This document shows, piece by piece, positions 1-4,327 of a DNA stretch of 8,821 nucleotides. How positions within the stretch are numbered: position 1 is the stretch's first letter; each line of letters opens with the position of its first letter. The DNA is from DATKCN01 sp035513175. GTDB taxonomy: Bacteria; Chloroflexota; Chloroflexia; Thermomicrobiales; CFX8. The stretch lies in the NCBI GenBank assembly GCA_035513175.1, contig DATKCN010000131.1:1-8821 (forward strand), in the 5' to 3' direction. Below the pieces are notes generated by a model. It made no database searches, was not told where the DNA came from, and worked only from the letters and a program-made list of their open reading frames with translations. A program made the position numbers and the translations under genes.

Positions 1-3
1 CCG

Positions 4-10
4 AAAGGAG
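4..10 (+). promoter_or_regulatory. Ribosome binding site of the acidic 89-aa protein
   Basis: AAAGGAG lies 7 bases before the ATG at 18. It supports this short ORF as a real gene and fixes its start. The promoter would lie outside the window. Confidence 0.6.
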
Positions 11-17
11 CAGCGCC

Positions 18-287
18 ATGTCGCAGATGTTTTCCGAGCCGATGCCCCAGCCGGGGGAGACGGGATCCAGCGCGACCATAACCGTCGAGATCGTGATCGA
101 CTCCTATCCGTCGCTGATCGTGGGGCGCAACGGCCACGGCGAGCCGCTCGACGCCGTCCAGGCCGCGATCGACGCCGCGCTGGACGAGCTGCCGGATATG
201 GTGGCCGAGCTGAGCGACGGCATCATGCAGCGCTATCCCGTGCGGATGTACCTGCTCGAGGACGACGACGACGACGAGGACGAGTGA
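18..287 (+). CDS. Small acidic protein with Asp/Glu tail, function unknown
   Basis: The 89-residue protein is not one I recognise. The start is supported by AAAGGAG at 4-10. Residues 20-37 look like a beta strand pair (T-I-T-V-E-I-V-I-D), followed by an amphipathic helix at about 43-70 (A-V-Q-A-A-I-D-A-A-L-D-E-L) and another short strand (V-R-M-Y-L-L). The last ten residues are almost all Asp/Glu and come from five GAC codons in a row (261-275) followed by GAG GAC GAG. There is no signal peptide, membrane segment or cysteine, so it is probably cytosolic. The low predicted pI and acidic tail would suit binding to a basic protein or metal ions, but this is a guess. The gene is followed by a GC-rich hairpin and then the MFS gene 107 bp away, so cotranscription is doubtful. 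Confidence 0.7.
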   Translation: MSQMFSEPMPQPGETGSSATITVEIVIDSYPSLIVGRNGHGEPLDAVQAAIDAALDELPDMVAELSDGIMQRYPVRMYLLEDDDDDEDE

Positions 288-338
288 CGGGGCCGGGGTT
301 GACCCGCCGCGCATCCGGCTGGCTGACCCCCGGCCCCG
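288..338 (+). terminator. GC-rich hairpin, possible terminator after the acidic protein gene
   Basis: The 11-base arm CGGGGCCGGGG (288-298), which begins directly after the stop codon, pairs perfectly with CCCCGGCCCCG (328-338). The loop is 29 bases. No T-run follows, so it lacks one hallmark of an intrinsic terminator. Its position directly after the stop still makes termination or 3'-end protection the likeliest role. Confidence 0.4.
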
Positions 339-348
339 ACCGGCATGC

Positions 349-354
349 TACGAT
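349..354 (+). promoter_or_regulatory. Possible -10 element for the MFS gene
   Basis: TACGAT at 349-354 resembles a -10 hexamer and would start a transcript near 361, about 34 bases before the TTG start. The best -35 candidate is CTGACC at 323-328, but the 20-base spacing is long and this hexamer partly overlaps the upstream hairpin, so the call is weak. The -10 overlaps a 12-bp palindrome (351-362) that could be an operator. Confidence 0.3.
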
Positions 355-371
355 GCGCATCGAGGGATGCG
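351..371. repeat. 12-bp palindrome with an overlapping alternative hairpin
   Basis: CGATGCGCATCG at 351-362 is a perfect palindrome. Its right half, CGCATC (356-361), can instead pair with GATGCG (366-371) around a GAGG tetraloop (362-365). GATGCG is therefore a direct repeat at 352 and 366 on either side of the shared CGCATC. This could be a protein-binding site or a small RNA structure in the MFS leader. Chance is possible in GC-rich DNA. Confidence 0.4.
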
Positions 372-382
372 TCCCTATGCAG

Positions 383-388
383 GGTGAG
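383..388 (+). promoter_or_regulatory. Ribosome binding site selecting the TTG start of the MFS gene
   Basis: GGTGAG lies 6 bases before TTG at 395. An in-frame TGA at 389-391 excludes any start further upstream. The next in-frame candidates are GTG at 410 and GTG at 416, which have no equally good site, so TTG is preferred. Confidence 0.5.
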
Positions 389-394
389 TGACGG

Positions 395-1678
395 TTGGCA
401 AGCGCGGTAGTGCGGGTGCGCGAGCGGGCGCGGGGTGTCTTCTACGGCTGGTACATCGTGCTCGCCGCGTCCGGCATTCAGCTGCTTCAAACGGGCCTGT
501 TGATGCAGGCATACGGCTCGTACGTCGTCGTGCTGCAGAGCGAATTCGGCTGGAGCAAGACCGCGCTGGCGGCGGCCTTCTCGCTGCAGCGCGTCGAGAG
601 CGGGCTGATCGGTCCCATCCAGGGCTGGATGCTGGAACGCTGGGGGCCGCGCGCCGTGATGCGGGCCGGCACGATCATCTTCGGCCTGGGTTTCATGGCG
701 TTCAGCCAGGTCGACTCGCTGATCATGTTCTATCTCACCTTCCTGATGATGGCGCTGGGATCGAGCCTGGGGGGCTTCATCTCGCTGACGTCGAGCATCG
801 TCAACTGGTTCGAGCGGCGGCGGGCGACGGCGCTGGGCATCACCCAGGTGGGCATGAGCGTCGGCGGCATCATGGCGCCGCTGGTGGCCTGGTCGCTGCT
901 CGAGTTCGGCTGGCGCGCGACCGCGTTCGGGTCCGGCGTGCTGGTGATCGTCATCGGCCTGCCGCTCGTGCAGGTGATGCGCGACGCGCCCGAGAAGTAC
1001 GGCCTGCGGCCCGATGGGGAGCCGCCGGACGCTGTGCGGTCCGAGACGGTGACGATCGCCGGAGTGGAGCACGAACGGGCGGATTTTACGGCGCGGCAGG
1101 CGATGCGCACGCGGGCGTTCTGGTTCATCAGCATCGGGCACGCGCTGGCGTTGCTGGTCGTCTCGTCGGTGATGGTGCATCTGGTGGCGCACCTGAAGGA
1201 GGGGCTGGGCTTCTCGCTCACGGCGGCGGCCACGGTGCTGGCGTTCATGACGGCGGTGACGATGGTCGGCCAGGTGGTCGGCGGGTTCCTCGGGGACCGC
1301 TTCGACAAGCGCATGATCACGACGCTGGCGATGTTCGGCCATTCCGGGGCGCTGCTGGCGCTGGCGTGGGGTGGCAACCTGTTCTGGGTGCTGGTGTTCG
1401 CCGTCGTCAATGGGCTGGCGTGGGGCATGCGCGGCCCGCTGATGCAGGCCATCCGCGCCGACTACTTCGGGCGCAAGTCCTTCGCGATGGTGATGGGCTT
1501 CTCGTCGATGATCGTGATGTGGGGCATGATGAGCGGCCCGATCATCGCCGGGGCGATGGCGGACTATTTCGGGAATTACCAGTGGGGCTTCACGGTGCTG
1601 GCTGTGCTGGCCGGCTGCGGGTCGGTGTTCTTCATCCTCGCCACGAAGCCGACGCCGCCGAGAGAGCGCTGGGTCTGA
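395..1678 (+). CDS. MFS transporter, 12 TM, oxalate/formate (OFA)-like or monocarboxylate-like
   Basis: This 427-residue protein has the usual length and 12-helix layout of a major facilitator. The N-terminus (R-G-V-F-Y-G-W-Y-I-V, residues 13-22) leads straight into helix 1, as in oxalate/formate antiporter and monocarboxylate-type MFS proteins. The loop 2-3 signature is G-W-M-L-E-R-W-G-P-R (77-86), with Glu where Asp is common. The equivalent in the second half is G-G-F-L-G-D-R-F-D-K-R (296-306). A polar central loop spans about 195-240. It should sit in the inner membrane and move a small, probably anionic, solute by proton or solute exchange. The substrate cannot be read from sequence. Translation starts at TTG, behind GGTGAG. 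The last 64 codons are nearly duplicated at 3720-3914, which points to a lost paralogue. The downstream neighbour is an LLM oxidoreductase on the same strand, but a 367-bp promoter-bearing gap makes an operon unlikely. Confidence 0.9.
   Translation: MASAVVRVRERARGVFYGWYIVLAASGIQLLQTGLLMQAYGSYVVVLQSEFGWSKTALAAAFSLQRVESGLIGPIQGWMLERWGPRAVMRAGTIIFGLGFMAFSQVDSLIMFYLTFLMMALGSSLGGFISLTSSIVNWFERRRATALGITQVGMSVGGIMAPLVAWSLLEFGWRATAFGSGVLVIVIGLPLVQVMRDAPEKYGLRPDGEPPDAVRSETVTIAGVEHERADFTARQAMRTRAFWFISIGHALALLVVSSVMVHLVAHLKEGLGFSLTAAATVLAFMTAVTMVGQVVGGFLGDRFDKRMITTLAMFGHSGALLALAWGGNLFWVLVFAVVNGLAWGMRGPLMQAIRADYFGRKSFAMVMGFSSMIVMWGMMSGPIIAGAMADYFGNYQWGFTVLAVLAGCGSVFFILATKPTPPRERWV
1482..1678 (+). repeat. 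Direct repeat copy 1 (3' end of MFS gene)
   Basis: These 197 bp match 3718-3914 in the same orientation at an offset of 2,236 bp. I count 12 substitutions and no gaps (about 94% identity). The match begins inside codon 363 and ends exactly at the TGA; the sequences diverge immediately afterwards. Confidence 0.9.
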
Positions 1679-1789
1679 GACAGTGCGTTGCCTGGTCACA
1701 CGTTAGTCGGTAGCGTCCTCGGATCACGTGGTGGAGCGACGGTCGCCTGTCCGAATCCACGTCAGGTTGGGTTCTCAACTCGCCGTGGC

Positions 1790-1826
1790 ACAGCCCCGGA
1801 GAGACGCGCAGGCTGCTCGGGGCTGT
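1790..1826 (+). terminator. Hairpin downstream of MFS, possible terminator
   Basis: ACAGCCCCG (1790-1798) pairs perfectly with CGGGGCTGT (1818-1826), a 9-bp stem with a 19-base loop. No T-run follows, and it lies 112 bp after the MFS stop. Its last base is the first base of the promoter-like repeat, so it may also insulate that promoter. Confidence 0.3.
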
Positions 1827-1902
1827 CGTCTGCTCCCGGACCACTCCCACGGCGCGCAAGCATCGCACGGGTGTTCTATTGACACGTGTGTCTCCACGCG
1901 CA
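1826..1902 (+). repeat. Promoter-like repeat copy 1
   Basis: This block aligns without gaps to 4214-4290 (offset 2,388 bp) with 16 mismatches in 77 bases (about 79%). Nine of the mismatches fall in one 12-base stretch (1841-1852). The stretch 1867-1888 is identical in both copies and contains TTCTATTGACACGTG. Confidence 0.8.
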
Positions 1903-1906
1903 TGGT
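1879..1906 (+). promoter_or_regulatory. Candidate sigma-70 promoter upstream of LLM gene
   Basis: A consensus -35 TTGACA sits at 1879-1884. The -10 candidate CATGGT at 1901-1906 (16-bp spacing) is poor. The -35 is inside the 22-bp core conserved in the second copy. GTGT-N7-ACAC (1871-1885) straddles the -35, and GACAC-GT-GTGTC (1881-1892) is a perfect short inverted repeat, so a regulator could bind here. A transcript from this site would have a leader of about 130 bases before the ATG at 2046. Confidence 0.45.
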
Positions 1907-1973
1907 CGTCACGGTTGCCTCAGATTGGTCTGGAGCGGCCAGCTCGACCGGCGCTTCGCCGCTCGTGCGCGCG

Positions 1974-1979
1974 TAGAAT
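1974..1979 (+). promoter_or_regulatory. Second possible -10 for the LLM gene
   Basis: TAGAAT at 1974-1979 matches TATAAT at five of six positions and would start a transcript near 1986, 60 bases before the LLM ATG. No good -35 lies at 16-18 bp, so it would need an activator or an extended element. Confidence 0.35.
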
Positions 1980-2032
1980 TCGCCTACCTGGACGCCAGCA
2001 CTCGTGGCGCATCGTGGACCGTTCACCATCGC

Positions 2033-2038
2033 AAGGAG
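2033..2038 (+). promoter_or_regulatory. Ribosome binding site fixing the LLM gene start
   Basis: AAGGAG lies 7 bases before ATG 2046. The frame is open back to a GTG at 2004, but that start has no ribosome site and would add 14 residues not expected in this family, so 2046 is chosen. Confidence 0.75.
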
Positions 2039-2045
2039 CTACGCC

Positions 2046-3005
2046 ATGACTCGTTATCGCGCCCTCGTGCGACCGAAGATCGGTCTTGTGCTGCCGCAAT
2101 GGGAGGGGCGGCTTTTCGGTCCTCCCGAGCCTCCTGCGCTGCGCTGGAGCGAACTGCAGTCGATGGCGCTTGCCGCCGAAGACGCTGGGCTCGATTCGTT
2201 GTGGCTCGTCGATGACCTGCTCCCCGAGGGGGATCCGCCCAAGGGATTCTGGGAAGGCTGGACGCTGCTTGCCGCGGTTGCCGCGGTGACACGTCGGGTC
2301 GAGGTGGGACATCTCGTCACGGCCAACACCTTCCGCAACCCGGCGCTGCTGGCCAAGATGGCCGACACGGTCGATGAGATCAGTGGCGGGCGTCTCATCC
2401 TCGGTTTAGGAGCCGGTGGAGACGAGTATGAGCACCGTGCCTTCGGCTTTCCCTGGGAACGGCGGGTTGCGCGATTCGAAGAAGCCCTCCAGATCATCAT
2501 CCCACTCCTGCGTGAGGGCCGGGTTGATTTTCAGGGTGAGTTCTATTCGATACGAGAGTGCGATCTTCGGCCGCGCGGTCCACGAACGACCGGACCGCCG
2601 GTATTGATCGGAGCCCTTGCGAATGCTCGCCGCATGATGCGGCTGACGGCACAGTACGCGGACATGTCGCATGGGTTCTTGGCGTTTGGCCGCAGCACGC
2701 CTGCCCAGGTTGCGCCGCTGCGGGATGCGCTTGATGCAGCCTGCCTGAGAGTTGGCCGCGATCCCGCCACGCTGGCGCGACCCATGGCGGTGCGGGTCGA
2801 ACTGGAACTGGATGGACCGATCGGACACATGTTCGACACAGAGGAACCAATTCGAGGGTCGGTGGACGAGGTTGCCGACACATTCTGGAGATTCGCTGAC
2901 GAAGGGATCGCGCATCTCATGCTCGCCGTGTCACCGGAGTCGCACGCGGCAATCGAGCAGATCGGACGAGTGATCCAACTGATGGATCGTGGGCGACCGG
3001 CATGA
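2046..3005 (+). CDS. LLM-class (luciferase-like) oxidoreductase, probably F420-dependent
   Basis: The 319-residue product has the length and order of a luciferase-like TIM-barrel oxidoreductase. The first strand is K-I-G-L-V-L-P-Q (11-18). The helix A-L-A-A-E-D-A-G-L-D-S-L-W-L (41-54) follows, then a strand-loop with V-E-V-G-H-L-V-T-A-N-T-F-R-N-P-A (85-100). The family signature runs through L-L-A-K-M-A-D-T-V-D-E-I-S-G-G-R-L-I-L-G (101-120) and L-G-A-G-G-D-E-Y (121-128), then A-F-G-F-P-W (132-137). G-P-P-V-L-I-G-A (183-190) is the usual late barrel strand. Such enzymes use reduced F420 or FMN for hydride transfer in the cytosol. The signature resembles F420 members, but the cofactor and substrate are inferred. 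It sits alone between a promoter-bearing gap and a tiny ORF that overlaps its stop (ATGA). Confidence 0.9.
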   Translation: MTRYRALVRPKIGLVLPQWEGRLFGPPEPPALRWSELQSMALAAEDAGLDSLWLVDDLLPEGDPPKGFWEGWTLLAAVAAVTRRVEVGHLVTANTFRNPALLAKMADTVDEISGGRLILGLGAGGDEYEHRAFGFPWERRVARFEEALQIIIPLLREGRVDFQGEFYSIRECDLRPRGPRTTGPPVLIGALANARRMMRLTAQYADMSHGFLAFGRSTPAQVAPLRDALDAACLRVGRDPATLARPMAVRVELELDGPIGHMFDTEEPIRGSVDEVADTFWRFADEGIAHLMLAVSPESHAAIEQIGRVIQLMDRGRPA

Positions 3006-3106
3006 CAGCCGGCCACCCGGCGGCGCGGCGGCTGGGCGATGGCTGGGTCGCCGTCGTAGAGCTCGACGACGGCTGGCGGATCGATGACGAGTGGTGGCGC
3101 CACTAG
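3002..3106 (+). pseudogene. Truncated small protein with a W-R-I-D-D-E-W-W-R core
   Basis: An ATG at 3002 shares ATGA with the LLM stop, the classic arrangement for translational coupling. It opens a 34-codon frame ending at TAG 3104. The product carries G-D-G-W-V-A-V-V-E-L (12-21) and D-D-G-W-R-I-D-D-E-W-W-R (22-33). From memory, this W-R-I-D-D-E-W-W-R core belongs to short proteins found in Thermomicrobia and actinobacteria, possibly near translesion-polymerase genes and related to DUF6504, and those continue well beyond this motif. Here the frame stops one residue after it, and the DNA beyond is of lower GC with no matching continuation. I therefore read it as a 5' remnant cut by the event that created the lower-GC patch. 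It could instead be a tiny intact gene. No ribosome site stands out. Confidence 0.4.
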
Positions 3107-3302
3107 CGCCTCGTAGCAGCGACAATGATACGCTCTGGTGGACCACGAAAATTGGGTTTGATCAATAACAATGGTGGTTGTAATGTAGTCGCCTGCTGGT
3201 AAGACGACGACGTCACAGGGTGGGCGAAAATGGGTTGGCTTGGAACGATTGGGGCAATTGGCCCGGCTGCGGCGACAGGTGAGCGATGGCGGTCCCTATC
3301 AC
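3107..3302. other. Lower-GC non-coding stretch
   Basis: Base composition falls to roughly half GC, clearly below the flanking genes. I find no gene with a ribosome site. One frame near 3240-3330 (containing R-L-G-Q-L-A-R-L-R-R-Q-V) reads plausibly but has no usable start and overlaps the end of the minus-strand gene. It may be decayed or foreign DNA joined just after the remnant ORF. Confidence 0.4.
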
Positions 3303-3557
3303 CTACTCAGCATGTTGGGCTGTTTCTAGATACTCGCGCAGCATCTCCAGCGGCTCGCGTTCCTTGGACGTCTGAAGAAAAACCTTCACGAGGGTCTCGT
3401 CGCCCGATGCCGGATCTTTCGACAGGAATCGCATCGTTAGAGTCCAGTTCCATCTATGGTTCTTTGTCTTACTGACGTGAAACGTCAGGTGCTTCCCATC
3501 TCGCCGTGCCTCCTCGATGCGTCTTCGGGCGCTTGGGATCAGTTTGGGAAGCGACAT
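3303..3557 (-). CDS. Small basic hypothetical protein
   Basis: I do not recognise this 84-residue protein. The frame is open from an ATG at 3572, but GGGAGAG lies 6 bases before the second ATG at 3557, which I take as the start. It ends at TAG (3305-3303). The likely fold is a basic helix (8-20, S-A-R-R-R-I-E-E-A-R-R-D), a strand pair (23-45, including H-L-T-F-H-V-S-K and W-N-W-T-L-T-M-R-F), a third strand (55-62) and a C-terminal helix (66-80). It has no cysteine, signal peptide or membrane segment. It is the only gene on this strand that I accept, and it lies in the lower-GC patch between the remnant ORF and the MFS fragment. That context suggests acquired DNA. Roles such as nucleic-acid binding are guesses from charge alone. 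Confidence 0.6.
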   Translation of the reverse strand: MSLPKLIPSARRRIEEARRDGKHLTFHVSKTKNHRWNWTLTMRFLSKDPASGDETLVKVFLQTSKEREPLEMLREYLETAQHAE

Positions 3558-3650
3558 TGCGGACTCTCCCATAACGCTTCATATGGCTTGATCCAGCCAC
3601 AATAACACGACGTGCCGGAATCGGAGATTTCAGCATTGATGTGACAAGAG

Positions 3651-3914
3651 GTGGCTAGCGTCAAGCCCGTGATGGGTCGGGAGGGGTCGCTGGCATGGGC
3701 TTGTCACGGTCCAGAGATCGCGATGGTGATGGGCTTCTCGTCGATGATCGTGATGTGGGGCATGATGAGCGGCCCTATCATCGCCGGGGCGATGGCGGAC
3801 TATTTCGGGAACTACCAGTGGGGCTTTACCGTGCTGGCCGCGCTGGCCGGCTGTGGTTCCATCTTCTTCATCCTCGCCACGAAGCCGACGCCGCCGAGAG
3901 GGCGCTGGGTCTGA
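3651..3914 (+). pseudogene. C-terminal fragment of a second MFS transporter
   Basis: The frame from 3651 has 87 codons, but only codons 24-87 (3720-3914) are clearly homologous, to residues 364-427 of the upstream MFS protein. Three residues differ (V-to-A, V-to-I, E-to-G). Eight other codons differ only synonymously. Just before this, L-A-W-A-C-H-G-P (codons 14-21) resembles L-A-W-G-M-R-G-P (341-348) of the intact protein, as if 15 codons between had been deleted in frame. The fragment would encode about the last two helices, with no ribosome site and no N-terminal half, so it cannot transport. It looks like the remnant of a separate, diverged paralogue. Confidence 0.75.
3718..3914 (+). repeat. 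Direct repeat copy 2 (MFS 3' end)
   Basis: This is the partner of 1482-1678, in the same orientation, with 12 substitutions in 197 bp and no gaps. The upstream edge is near 3718. A 7-bp inverted repeat (CAAGCCC at 3662-3668, GGGCTTG at 3697-3703) lies just outside it. Confidence 0.9.
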
Positions 3915-3973
3915 GCTGATGCTCTGAGAACGCCGGCTTGAGACGGGAGAGTGCAGAGTCGACGCCCGATGCT

Positions 3974-3996
3974 CGCCAGTCCCACCGCTGGCGTTT
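3974..3996 (+). terminator. Short hairpin plus TTT, possible terminator of the MFS fragment
   Basis: CGCCAG (3974-3979) pairs with CTGGCG (3988-3993) around an 8-base loop and is followed by TTT. The stem is short and the T-run minimal. Its position 60 bases after the MFS stop fits a leftover intrinsic terminator. No counterpart follows the intact gene. Confidence 0.3.
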
Positions 3997-4139
3997 AGGC
4001 GCATCGTGAGGAAGCCGGGCACGCTCCGGGAGCTGGACCGGGTCGGGGTTGCGGCCCAGTCCAGTTCCGGCGCCACCACGCGGGGGATTGGGGCGAGCCG
4101 TGTGACGCGGACTACGACGCCATCGAGTGGGCGCCTTGC

Positions 4140-4145
4140 TACACT
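4140..4145 (+). promoter_or_regulatory. Weak -10-like TACACT
   Basis: TACACT in the context TTGCTACACTG looks like a -10 hexamer, but no good -35 lies at 16-18 bp. If used, it would give a leader of about 175 bases to the secreted-protein gene. Confidence 0.2.
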
Positions 4146-4213
4146 GTCCCGCGCCGGACGATCCCAGAGTGAACCGGTAGGCAGTGTCTCCGTCCGTCGC
4201 GGTGAAGCGCCGG

Positions 4214-4290
4214 TCGTTTGCTCCCGGGACATCAAGGCATCGCGCAAGAATCGTACGGGTGTTCTATTGACACGTGCGCCGCCACGCGCA
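4214..4290 (+). repeat. Promoter-like repeat copy 2
   Basis: This block aligns without gaps to 1826-1902; bases 4255-4276 are identical to 1867-1888. Here it lies 300 bp after the MFS fragment's stop, against 148 bp for the intact gene, so the spacer between the two repeated blocks has changed. Confidence 0.8.
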
Positions 4291-4295
4291 ATGCT
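4267..4295 (+). promoter_or_regulatory. Candidate promoter of the secreted-protein gene
   Basis: TTGACA (4267-4272) and AATGCT (4290-4295) are 17 bp apart, giving a predicted start near 4302 and a leader of about 26 bases. This copy has a better -10 than the one upstream of the LLM gene. GTGT-N7-ACAC (4259-4273) again straddles the -35. Confidence 0.6.
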
Positions 4296-4311
4296 GACAT
4301 CTCAAGGGTTC

Positions 4312-4318
4312 GGGAGGG
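4312..4318 (+). promoter_or_regulatory. Ribosome binding site of the secreted-protein gene
   Basis: GGGAGGG lies 9 bases before ATG 4328 and 12 before the adjacent ATG 4331. The first is the more usual distance. Confidence 0.6.
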
Positions 4319-4327
4319 CGAATATCA

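Larger units (their letters stand above)
1679..2045 (+). other. Intergenic region between MFS and LLM genes
   Basis: I see no credible gene in these 367 bp; the short frames here overlap one another on both strands and lack ribosome sites. It holds, in order, a hairpin (1790-1826), a promoter-like block shared with 4214-4290 (1826-1902), a second possible -10 (TAGAAT, 1974-1979) and the ribosome site of the LLM gene (2033-2038). Confidence 0.6.
3915..4327 (+). other. Intergenic region before the secreted-protein gene
   Basis: No gene is defensible in these 413 bp; a long frame from 4006 merely runs out of frame into the following gene. It holds a short hairpin with TTT (3974-3996), a TACACT motif (4140-4145), the second promoter-like repeat (4214-4290) and the ribosome site of the next gene (4312-4318). 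Confidence 0.6.

Noticed and set aside
233..1699. Long minus-strand frame (488 codons) opposite the MFS gene
   Set aside because: It is the antisense shadow of a GC-rich membrane-protein gene: His/Arg/Gln-rich low-complexity translation, no domain, while the + strand gives a textbook MFS protein.
388..1713. Second long + frame overlapping the MFS gene (441 codons)
   Set aside because: Arg/Gly/Ala-rich out-of-frame reading with no hydrophobic helices; a compositional artefact.
2406..3103. Several minus-strand frames of 128-186 codons under the LLM gene
   Set aside because: They overlap each other and the LLM gene, whose signature residues and ribosome site are clear.
3230..3475. 81-codon + frame starting in the lower-GC patch
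   Set aside because: It lies largely opposite the 84-residue minus-strand gene, which has a good ribosome site and balanced composition; this frame has neither.
3650..3720. Possible insertion-sequence edge before the MFS fragment
   Set aside because: There is a 7-bp inverted repeat, but no transposase, matching distant terminal repeat or target-site duplication is visible.
3630..4247. Minus-strand frame of 205 codons over the MFS fragment and gap
   Set aside because: Its middle is the same antisense shadow produced by the duplicated MFS end; the rest is Arg/Ser/Thr-rich with no ribosome site.
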